Below, in pieces: positions 1 through 6,140 of a stretch of 6,409 nt of DNA (position 1 is its first letter; each line of letters opens with the position of its first letter). The notes beneath the pieces are model-generated. The model had not been told where the DNA came from, did no database searches, and saw only the letters and a list, made by a program, of their open reading frames with translations. A program made the position numbers and the translations under genes. Source of the stretch: Verrucomicrobiales bacterium (GTDB lineage Bacteria; Verrucomicrobiota; Verrucomicrobiia; Limisphaerales; UBA1100); contig PBPF01000182.1 of the NCBI GenBank assembly GCA_002724615.1, forward strand, positions 1 to 6,409, read 5' to 3'.

Positions 1-333
1 CCGCTGCTCGGGCTGGTGGGCACGGTCTATGGCATGATTGAGGCATTCCGTGATCTCGCCACGCTGCCCAAGGGTATGAACAAGTCCGACGTTCTGGCTG
101 GCGGCATTTATGTCGCCTTGGTCACCACCGCTGCGGGTTTGACGATTGCCATCCCATTTCTCGGCATCTACCACTTTTTAAACAACAAGGTGGATCAGTT
201 GATTGAGGGCATTGGCTTGGCGGCATCGGATTTTCTGGATGGGGATGATGACGATGCGCAATCCGCTGACGCCGCTACCGCGAATGACTCTGACGACGAG
301 GAAGCCTCGGGCGAACCGGCACTGGCATCATGA
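1..333 (+). CDS. MotA/TolQ/ExbB proton channel family protein, C-terminal part (5' end outside window)
   Basis: Inner-membrane proton-channel subunit. In this family it forms the pentameric ring that, with ExbD/TolR, turns proton motive force into movement of a TonB- or TolA-type protein. The frame is open from base 1, giving 110 residues; the GTG at 16 lies inside a conserved motif and is not the start. Visible are the end of the second conserved helix (PLLGLVGTVYGM, window residues 1-12) and the third (GGIYVALVTTAAGLTIAIP, about 34-52). The channel-lining threonines of the family fall, by motif position, at T8 and T43. A short cytoplasmic helix follows (HFLNNKVDQLIEGIG). The last 34 residues or so are strongly acidic (DGDDDDAQ, then DSDDEE) and unlike the short tails of E. 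coli ExbB and TolQ. Its stop overlaps the next start, so the two are probably translationally coupled. Family assignment is firm; ExbB versus TolQ cannot be decided. Confidence 0.93.
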   Translation, partial: PLLGLVGTVYGMIEAFRDLATLPKGMNKSDVLAGGIYVALVTTAAGLTIAIPFLGIYHFLNNKVDQLIEGIGLAASDFLDGDDDDAQSADAATANDSDDEEASGEPALAS

Positions 334-734
334 AAATCCGGCCTTCACAAGAGAGTGAGGCGAAGATGGAGATCACTCCGTTGATCGACATTCTTTTCAC
401 GCTCATCATTTTCTTCCTGGCAACTGCCACCTTTCGCGAACAGGAGTATGAGGACATGGACCTGCCCGACAAGGCAAAGACCCAATCCACCGACATGCCC
501 AAGTTCATCGTTATCAACGTAAGAGAGGACGGCCAATTAACCATGGCTGGCGATTCCGTGAAGATGGCGCAACTGGAGGCGCATTTGCGCCGCGAACGCG
601 AGACCGACTCTAGCGCCAAGGTGCAGGTTCGTAGCCATGGCGAGGCCGCCTTCAAACATGCTGCTGTGGTGCTGGCCAAATGCAAGAGCGCGGGGTTTTT
701 AAAGGCGACCATCGCGTACGATGCCTTGGAATAA
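330..734 (+). CDS. ExbD/TolR family biopolymer transport protein
   Basis: Partner of the ExbB/TolQ channel: a single-helix inner-membrane protein with a small periplasmic domain, acting as stator and plug of the proton-driven motor. It has 134 residues, a normal family length. The signature is clear: a short cytoplasmic N-terminus, then MEITPLIDILFTLIIFFLA (13-31). D20 sits where the essential membrane aspartate of ExbD and TolR lies. Residues from about 60 on form the periplasmic domain (FIVINVREDGQLTMAG, then VQVRSHGEAAFKHAAVVLAKCKSAG), the usual beta-strand and helix pattern. The start at 330 shares ATGA with the upstream stop. A second ATG at 366 has a better Shine-Dalgarno-like GAGG at 357-360, but it would leave only two residues before the ITPLID motif, so 330 is preferred. 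ExbD versus TolR is not resolvable. Confidence 0.95.
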   Translation: MKIRPSQESEAKMEITPLIDILFTLIIFFLATATFREQEYEDMDLPDKAKTQSTDMPKFIVINVREDGQLTMAGDSVKMAQLEAHLRRERETDSSAKVQVRSHGEAAFKHAAVVLAKCKSAGFLKATIAYDALE

Positions 735-778
735 GCAAGCTAGCCTGTTAGTGCAAAAACACATAAGCCGTAAAGATT
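735..778. other. Short gap before the giant gene
   Basis: Forty-four bases separate the exbD-like stop from the GTG at 779. I see no hairpin followed by a T-run and no clear promoter, so read-through from the upstream genes is likely. There is also no good Shine-Dalgarno sequence just before 779. In the frame of the giant gene a TAA at 764-766 limits the start to the GTG at 779 or, less likely, the ATT at 776; no in-frame ATG lies upstream. Confidence 0.6.
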
Positions 779-3700
779 GTGAAGGATGCCACTGAAATCC
801 CCGCGAATGGTGAAGGCGTCCCCCCTGAGCATTGCAAGTGGTGGGCGGCGGGTGGCGGCGTTATTTTGGTAGTGCTGTTGATCTGGGCCTTCGCGGGCGG
901 CAAGGAGGAAACCGAGACGGTTTACACCGACGGTGTGGGCGTGGAGCAAGCTGCCAAGGACGCCAAACTCTTTAACGTAGTTTGGGATGAGCCCATCCCC
1001 GTTTACCCACAAGCCCACGGCGTGGAGGATGTCTATGACCCAACCATCTCCGCCGATGGCCTTACGATGATCCTCGTGAAAGGCCTGCCTAAGGAGCATC
1101 CCGTCGGCGAGGGCACAGGCGCGGACCTGTATACAGCCTTCCTTAAAGATGGCGTCTGGAGCAAACCGTTGCCGCTGAGTTCTATAAACACGAAAGATAA
1201 TGAACTCGGTCCGGCATTGAGTTCTGATGGAACAAAGTTGTTTTTCTACTCCGACCGGCAGGGTGGTCAGGGAGGCCACGATATCTGGGTTGCCTTGAGG
1301 CAGGACGACGGCAACTGGGGCGAACCTGTGAACCTTGGGCCGTCGGTAAACACGCGCTATGACGAGCTCGATCCCGCAGTTCAGTCTTCCAACACGGCCA
1401 ATCCCGGCGAGCCACCCAGGTACCAGCTGGATCGGCTGTATTTCGCCTCCAGTCGACCTCGCGGCGATCCACCACCGGAGGATCGCTGGAGTGGCGGAAC
1501 CGCGCGCGCACCGGCCGACCCGCGCAGTGACTTCGACCTCTTCACGGCTGAGATCACCGCAGCCGATGAGGATACCCCGGTTGATGTCGCTTTTGGTGAT
1601 GCCTGGCGGCTGGCGTCCCTGAACACAAGTCACGAGGACGCACAGCCTGCCGTCACGCTGCGTGGCGACTTTCTCTATTTCGCCTCCAATCGTCGAGGAG
1701 GTCAGGGCGGTTTTGATGTCTATCGCAGTCGCATTGTGGATGGCGAATTTCGCGAACCGGAAAATCTGAATCTGCCAGTCAATACCTCCGCTCTGGAGAC
1801 AGATCCCGCGTTGGCTATGGAAGGGCACCGACTCTTCTTTAGTTCTGATCGCTCTAGTGACACTGGCGTTCATCAGCTGTACTATAGTACTTGGCGAGAG
1901 GTGTACCCCGCCGAGGTTTCCATCGTGCCTGACACGCCAGCAACCCCTCCTCCTGGCTTTTACAGCTTCCTCAACAACTACAAGTGGTGGATCTTGCTGC
2001 TGCTGCTCACACTCATGGCATTGCTGTGGTTGCTGCGCAACTTCCTCAGCGAAGCCCAGCAACGCAACCTCTCCATCATGCAGAAATGCCTGCTCGCTTC
2101 CACCGCTGTGCACGTGCTGCTGGCGTTTCTGCTCAGCCTCTGGATGATTACCGAGGCCATCTACAAGGAGGTTCAGGAACAATATGTCGAGATCAGCTTG
2201 GATGACGGTACGCTTGCTGCGCAAAAGGAGGAGGAAGCTCTTCGTAAGCCTGTGCAGGCCAACCTCGTCAAGGCCAGTGCTGCCATGCCTACCCCGCAAC
2301 AGCAAAACGAGAGACCTGCTGCGCAGGCGAATCCTGTTCAGCCACAGCAGGACGTTCAGCCCGAGGCTGTGCAGCCGGACGTCTCCGCCATCGAACCACC
2401 GGAATTGACCCTTCCCGAGCAATTACCGCAGGACGCCCAACTACCCAAGCTGCCCAATCAGATTCCCGACCCGGCAGCGCCCCAGATGCGGCAGCCCGAT
2501 CTTGAAACTGCTATGGCTCGGCCGGTCGAGAACCAACAGCTTGAATCCGTACAGCACGAGGTTCAGGTGCGGCCCGCCAAGTCTTCCCAAGCCGTCACCC
2601 AACCAAAGGCCAACCCCGTCCAGCCTCCAACGCCCGCGCCCGCTAACGCCGCCTCTTCCGCTACGGCCAGCCAGTTGGCCAAGACCGAGGTTGATCCCAC
2701 TCAACTGCCGCCCGCCGAGGCTGTGTTGCCTCAGATGGAACAGCCCGTCAACGAACCAATTCAGCTTGAGACCGCCGAGACATCTCCCGAGTTCAAAGCA
2801 AAGCCCGATGCTGCGTCCAGAACCGCCCAGGTTGATCCTGCGCAATCCCGTCCGAACGCCGCCAAACCAGTCACCCCTGACAACAGCACCCCCGCGCCCA
2901 CTCCGATTCAAGCTCCCTTCGCTGCCGCCAAAACGCAGCCGACCGACAATCCCGATCAAGCCCGGACTCTTGAAGCTGCCAAGCCTGAAGTCCCTGCTGC
3001 TCAAGCCAATACGCCGGTTGATGATTTTAACCTCGAGACCGCCCGGAGTAGTGCCGCCACTCAAGCCCAGAAAGCTAAGGCCTCGAGCCAAGCGAATATC
3101 CAGCCTATCAATGTCACCGCAACTGCGGATAAACCTATCCCTGCTGAATCCCAACCCATCAGTGTACAGCAAGCCCCCGCCACCACAGCTGCCGCCAAGT
3201 CACAGCCCACCCAGACTGCCGCCAAGCCCGCTACCTTGGATAAGGCCCGGTCTACCGAACTGTCTCCCGAAAATCAGTCGCTGCGTGCCCAGAATTTCAA
3301 CCTTGAGCAATCCGACAAAACCGCCGAGACCACCTCCCGCCCCGCCAAGGCCGCAAGCGAACAGGCCGTGAAACAGGCCGCCGCCGCCAAACCTGCCGCA
3401 CCGCAAACCGCCAAAATTAGCGATACAGCAATTGAACCGACCGAGGCCACCACCACAGCCAAAAAGTCGCAAGTCGAGGCCACCATCGAGCCGGGCCGCG
3501 AACTTGAGACCGCCAAGACCGAGGCCGCCCTGCAGCCGTTGGCCTTGGCTGATCCCGAATCAGTTCCACTCGAAGGAAGCGAGAAGATCATCGTGGACAA
3601 TAGCCAGAAAGCCGCCGTGTCTAGCGAGCAATCCATCCCTCAAACCGCCGCCGCGCAGGACGCCGCCGCTCCGATGACAACCACCCAAACCATTGAGGCC

Positions 3701-6088
3701 ATTGCCGCCGCAAAGGAGCGATCCGCCGTTGCCAAGAGCCAGCTTTCCAAGACCACTGACGAGGTCGCTAAGATTAAAGCTGCCCAAGCGGCCATTAACC
3801 TTCCGCGAACCGAGGACTTTGACCCAGAGCAAGTCCCCTTGGAACAGGCCGACACTGCCGTCGAAGCCAAGGCCGCAGTTGCCAAGGCTAAAAGTCAGCA
3901 GGCGGTCAAGCCCACCCCCTCCAAAACCGATAGTACTGCGCCTACCCCGGCGCAGGTCGATTCGCAAATCGCCACCCGTCGCGATCTCAATACCTTGATG
4001 ACCACCAACACTCCACCCGTTGCCAATGTCGGCAACAATCCCGCCAACCTCAATGCCAGTCGTGCCAATCCGTCCCTGCCTAACATTGCCGCGTTGCTCG
4101 CGGTGGATATCGATCTCGAGACCGATGAGAACACGCCCGAGACGGGCGCGCGCCCCGAGAAAGTTTCAGCAGATACCCGCCTAACTGCCCGCAACGCCCA
4201 GCCCAGTCGCTCTGAGCCGATCATTAACGGTCAAACCCCTGTCGAGACCGCTCCTGCCGCAAACAAGACCGTCGCCCAGCCAAATGCACCTTCCGCCTCA
4301 CGGGCTGCCGAAACAGAGTTGAAGACCGCTCGCGCGGCCTCCAACCTGATACAACTGGAGATTTCAAACCCCGGCAATATCATTCTGGAGACCGATAATT
4401 CTCAAGCTACTCAAGGTATCAGCCTCTCTCCCGCACCGCGCGATCAGGCGGTGAACCCTGCAGCGCAGGCCAATGTTCCCGTGCCGCAGGATGCCACGCT
4501 GCCCGCCCCTTCCATCGCGGACAACCCTGCGTCCGTCAAGCCAGGCATCAGCCACAAGCCTAGTGTGATCGATTCCCCCACTACCGCTGTTCGGGACTTC
4601 AATCGGTTCGAGGCCACCAATCAGCCCGTCGAGCCCATTGAGCTGCCCGACATCGATTTCGTGCCCGGTGGCAACCGTATTGTTGCCGGCGAAAAAGGAG
4701 AGACGCTCAAACCCGTTTCCAGCCAAACCGGAGCCAACAAGCAGCCTGCCAATCAGGTTCGCTTTGGCACTCCTATGGAGACCAAGGCGGAGATTGAGGA
4801 CACTCCCCAACTTGTAGGAGAAATCGAGATGCCCGAGGCCAACGCCCAGCCTGCCGTTGGTGTCACCGTTCGTCCTTTCGAGTTGGCCACAGATAGCGCC
4901 GCCCGATTGCAACTGCCCGACATCAATATTCTTGACCGCGCACCTCGCCTCGAGTCTCCCATGAAGATCGACGATCCCTTTGTCGCCCGGCATGATCCCA
5001 AACAGCGCTTGGAAATCATCGATCGCCTTGGTGGCAGCAAGGAGACGGAGGCCGCCATTCTACGTTCCCTCGACTGGTTTACTGCCAACCAGAAGCCCGA
5101 CGGTCATTGGGATGGCCCGACGGGCACCGGCAGGGACCGGTTTACTGGCAACCAACGTGCAGATCATGATCTCGCCGCCACCGGTATGGCCATGCTTGCC
5201 TATATGGGCTGGGGCGCCAAGCACACCGAGCCCGGCCCTTACCAAAAGCCACTCGCCAAGGCCGTCTTTTGGATGGCCCGTCGCGTTGATGAAAGCGGCG
5301 ACATGCGCCCTTTCAAGGGTGCCAATTATATGTACGACCAAGGCATCGCCGCCATCGCTATGACGGAGGCTTACAGTCTTACCAAGGATCCACGTCTCCG
5401 CCCACACGTTGAGCGCATTGTTGACTTTATCGTGCGTGCCCAAAGCCCCATCCGCCGCATCGGCAACAGGACCTACGGCGGCGGATGGCGCTACCGCCCC
5501 AATGGCGAGCAAGGCTACAGTGATCGCGGCGACATGTCCGTTACCGGTTGGCAGATCATGGCTTTAAAGAGTGCCCGACTCGGTGGCATTGATGTTCCCG
5601 AAGAGGTGTTCGACAAGGCCAAGATTTTTATGGACTCCATCGCCACCGGCAAAAGCAAGGGTGCCTACGGCTACACCACCACCAAGGACGTCAAGCCGGC
5701 TATGATCGCTGAAGCCATGTTTTGCCAGCAGCTTGTCGGACTGCCTCCCAGCCATCCTCGTATGCAGGAATCTGCCAAGCTGCTCCTGCGCAACATGCCC
5801 CGTACCAATAAGTTCAATTATTATTACTGGTATTATGCCTGCCTTGCCTTGCACCAGCACCAAGGCCCGTCTTGGAAGGCGTGGAATCAACGCATGCGCC
5901 CCATTTTCCTCAAGGAACAAATCCATCGTCCCAGCGATCGCAAGGTCCACGGCAGCTGGAACCCCAAGGGCGAATGGGCAGGTGGCTCCGGTCGCTGCAT
6001 CATCACCGCCATGGCTACTCTCAGCCTTGAGGTTTATTATCGTTATTTGCCCCTCTACACCCCCACTTGGACTGAGGATAACGAATAA
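779..6088 (+). CDS. Giant TonB/TolA-like energy transducer: PD40 propeller, SxxxH membrane helix, repeat-rich linker, squalene-cyclase-fold C-terminus
   Basis: A 1769-residue multidomain inner-membrane protein. Order of parts: cytoplasmic N-tail (1-20); membrane helix (about 21-40); PD40 beta-propeller (about 64-374); short Pro-rich hinge (383-393); membrane helix (402-419); positively charged loop (R420, R429, K436); membrane helix with S441-x-x-x-H445 (437-458); linker (about 463-1400) of Ala, Pro, Gln, Thr and Glu with no Trp, Tyr or Cys; and an alpha-toroid domain (about 1405-1760). The positive-inside rule puts the propeller, linker and toroid in the periplasm. The SxxxH helix is the TonB/TolA motif that meets ExbB-ExbD or TolQ-TolR, and those partners lie directly upstream, so a proton-motive-force transducer is the best inference. 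What the toroid pulls on or binds is unknown. The GTG start has no good Shine-Dalgarno but is the only standard start between the TAA at 764 and the first membrane helix. No frameshift is evident. A database may call it a prenyltransferase/squalene oxidase repeat protein from its C-terminus alone. Confidence 0.9.
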   Translation: MKDATEIPANGEGVPPEHCKWWAAGGGVILVVLLIWAFAGGKEETETVYTDGVGVEQAAKDAKLFNVVWDEPIPVYPQAHGVEDVYDPTISADGLTMILVKGLPKEHPVGEGTGADLYTAFLKDGVWSKPLPLSSINTKDNELGPALSSDGTKLFFYSDRQGGQGGHDIWVALRQDDGNWGEPVNLGPSVNTRYDELDPAVQSSNTANPGEPPRYQLDRLYFASSRPRGDPPPEDRWSGGTARAPADPRSDFDLFTAEITAADEDTPVDVAFGDAWRLASLNTSHEDAQPAVTLRGDFLYFASNRRGGQGGFDVYRSRIVDGEFREPENLNLPVNTSALETDPALAMEGHRLFFSSDRSSDTGVHQLYYSTWREVYPAEVSIVPDTPATPPPGFYSFLNNYKWWILLLLLTLMALLWLLRNFLSEAQQRNLSIMQKCLLASTAVHVLLAFLLSLWMITEAIYKEVQEQYVEISLDDGTLAAQKEEEALRKPVQANLVKASAAMPTPQQQNERPAAQANPVQPQQDVQPEAVQPDVSAIEPPELTLPEQLPQDAQLPKLPNQIPDPAAPQMRQPDLETAMARPVENQQLESVQHEVQVRPAKSSQAVTQPKANPVQPPTPAPANAASSATASQLAKTEVDPTQLPPAEAVLPQMEQPVNEPIQLETAETSPEFKAKPDAASRTAQVDPAQSRPNAAKPVTPDNSTPAPTPIQAPFAAAKTQPTDNPDQARTLEAAKPEVPAAQANTPVDDFNLETARSSAATQAQKAKASSQANIQPINVTATADKPIPAESQPISVQQAPATTAAAKSQPTQTAAKPATLDKARSTELSPENQSLRAQNFNLEQSDKTAETTSRPAKAASEQAVKQAAAAKPAAPQTAKISDTAIEPTEATTTAKKSQVEATIEPGRELETAKTEAALQPLALADPESVPLEGSEKIIVDNSQKAAVSSEQSIPQTAAAQDAAAPMTTTQTIEAIAAAKERSAVAKSQLSKTTDEVAKIKAAQAAINLPRTEDFDPEQVPLEQADTAVEAKAAVAKAKSQQAVKPTPSKTDSTAPTPAQVDSQIATRRDLNTLMTTNTPPVANVGNNPANLNASRANPSLPNIAALLAVDIDLETDENTPETGARPEKVSADTRLTARNAQPSRSEPIINGQTPVETAPAANKTVAQPNAPSASRAAETELKTARAASNLIQLEISNPGNIILETDNSQATQGISLSPAPRDQAVNPAAQANVPVPQDATLPAPSIADNPASVKPGISHKPSVIDSPTTAVRDFNRFEATNQPVEPIELPDIDFVPGGNRIVAGEKGETLKPVSSQTGANKQPANQVRFGTPMETKAEIEDTPQLVGEIEMPEANAQPAVGVTVRPFELATDSAARLQLPDINILDRAPRLESPMKIDDPFVARHDPKQRLEIIDRLGGSKETEAAILRSLDWFTANQKPDGHWDGPTGTGRDRFTGNQRADHDLAATGMAMLAYMGWGAKHTEPGPYQKPLAKAVFWMARRVDESGDMRPFKGANYMYDQGIAAIAMTEAYSLTKDPRLRPHVERIVDFIVRAQSPIRRIGNRTYGGGWRYRPNGEQGYSDRGDMSVTGWQIMALKSARLGGIDVPEEVFDKAKIFMDSIATGKSKGAYGYTTTKDVKPAMIAEAMFCQQLVGLPPSHPRMQESAKLLLRNMPRTNKFNYYYWYYACLALHQHQGPSWKAWNQRMRPIFLKEQIHRPSDRKVHGSWNPKGEWAGGSGRCIITAMATLSLEVYYRYLPLYTPTWTEDNE
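839..898 (+). other. First membrane helix of the giant protein
   Basis: Residues 21-40 (WWAAGGGVILVVLLIWAFAG) form one hydrophobic segment after a 20-residue polar N-tail. There is no lipobox and no clear signal-peptidase site, so it looks like an uncleaved anchor holding the following propeller outside the cytoplasm. It begins with K-W-W, as does the second membrane helix at residue 402. Confidence 0.8.
968..1900 (+). other. PD40 (TolB-like) beta-propeller domain within the giant protein
   Basis: Residues about 64-374. Five blades are visible, each opening with a D/E-x-x-P element followed by a strand pair: P88 (DPTISADGLTMILV), P145 (LGPALSSDGTKLFFYSDR), P199 (LDPAV, then DRLYFASSRPRG), P290 (AQPAVTLRGDFLYFASNR) and P343 (TDPALAMEGHRLFFSSDR). 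Blades 2 and 4 carry the typical GGQGG-x-D-I/V-W/Y turn at 162-170 and 307-315. The blade joints have a recurring x-N-T motif (SINT, SVNT, SLNT, PVNT at about 135, 189, 281 and 334). Blade 3 has a Pro/Arg-rich insertion at about 225-250. PD40 propellers occur in TolB and in OmpA-linked proteins, where they bind proteins or peptidoglycan-associated partners; the ligand here is unknown. Confidence 0.85.
1982..2152 (+). other. Membrane hairpin with TonB/TolA-type SxxxH helix
   Basis: Residues 402-419 (KWWILLLLLTLMALLWLL) and 437-458 form two helices joined by a 17-residue loop with R420, R429 and K436, which should face the cytoplasm. The second helix reads CLLASTAVHVLLAFLLSLW, with S441 (codon 2099-2101) and H445 (codon 2111-2113) four apart. 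E. coli TonB (S16/H20) and TolA (S18/H22) have the same pair in their single helix, where it is needed for coupling to ExbB-ExbD or TolQ-TolR. The order here (loop inside, helix going out, then a Pro/Ala-rich periplasmic arm) is also that of TonB and TolA. Confidence 0.8.
2495..4936 (+). repeat. Diverged tandem protein repeat of about 90 residues (about 270 bp) in the linker
   Basis: An anchor [I/V/F/P]-x-L-E-[T/Q/G] recurs with its Leu at residues 575, 663, 752, 842, 931, 1021, 1113 and 1203 (codons starting at 2501, 2765, 3032, 3302, 3569, 3839, 4115 and 4385). Spacings are 88, 89, 90, 89, 90, 92 and 90. Exactly 22 residues after every one of these is a V, I or L (597, 685, 774, 864, 953, 1043, 1135, 1225), with Pro two further on in five of eight; Q-A-V-x-P is the common form. 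Weaker anchors follow at +55 (A-K-S/T-Q, clearest in copies 2-5) and +68 (L-E-x-A-K/R, copies 2-4 and 7). A ninth and tenth start (IELPDID at Leu 1289, LQLPDIN at Leu 1379) keep the spacing but have lost E-T. Between anchors the copies share little beyond composition, so this is an old duplication. Units have no Trp, Tyr or Cys, and residues 478-905 have no Gly. Confidence 0.75.
4991..6058 (+). other. C-terminal squalene-cyclase/prenyltransferase-fold (alpha-toroid) domain
   Basis: Residues about 1405-1760. Repeating helix pairs with QW-like elements are seen: LDWFTANQKPDGHW (1431-1444), AVFWMARRVDESGDM (1495-1509), DFIVRAQ followed by TYGGGWRY (1549-1572), and DRGDMSVTGWQIMALKSAR (1582-1600). 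The end is WNPKGEWAGGSGRC, then LEVYYRYLPLY (1750-1760), a form I know from planctomycete and verrucomicrobial proteins of this class. The DXDD acid motif of squalene-hopene cyclase is absent; the nearest string is ADHD at 1461-1464. The thioester motif CGEQ of alpha-macroglobulin-type toroids is also absent. It therefore looks like a binding or structural toroid and not a terpene cyclase, and a periplasmic position would fit that. Its fold is a confident call; its ligand is unknown. Confidence 0.82.
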
Positions 6089-6140
6089 CATTGCGCCCCT
6101 GCGTTCGCCGCCCAATCATTCCTGAAACCTGACTGGAAAG

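Noticed and set aside
16..333. A complete small gene starting at the GTG at 16
   Set aside because: The frame is open to base 1 and the residues before the GTG (PLLGL) belong to the conserved ExbB/TolQ helix, so this is the tail of a longer gene.
740..2422. A 560-codon open frame on the minus strand, antisense to the propeller and hairpin region
   Set aside because: It lies wholly opposite a well-supported coding frame with recognisable domains. Its translation shows no family motif, and long antisense frames are common opposite GC-rich genes with strong codon bias.
2441..3172. A 243-codon Gly/Arg/Leu-rich minus-strand frame opposite the linker
   Set aside because: Its composition is just what the complement of Ala/Pro/Gln-rich codons gives (Gly, Arg and Leu runs). 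It has no domain signal or ribosome site.
2502..3371. A 289-codon Pro/Arg/Leu-rich plus-strand frame inside the linker
   Set aside because: It is a frame-shifted shadow of the repeat region; there is no sign of a frameshift in the giant gene and the main frame stays open on both sides.
2495..4936. A DNA-level satellite or recent tandem duplication in the linker
   Set aside because: Neighbouring units share only short anchor codons and composition; no long near-identical nucleotide stretches are visible, so the repeat is an old protein-level one.
4991..6058. Calling the C-terminal domain an active squalene-hopene cyclase or prenyltransferase
   Set aside because: The DXDD motif is missing and the domain is predicted to be periplasmic on a membrane-tethered arm, away from any evident lipid-cyclase context.
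6089..6140. A rho-independent terminator after the giant gene
   Set aside because: I found no stable inverted repeat followed by a T-run in these 52 bases.
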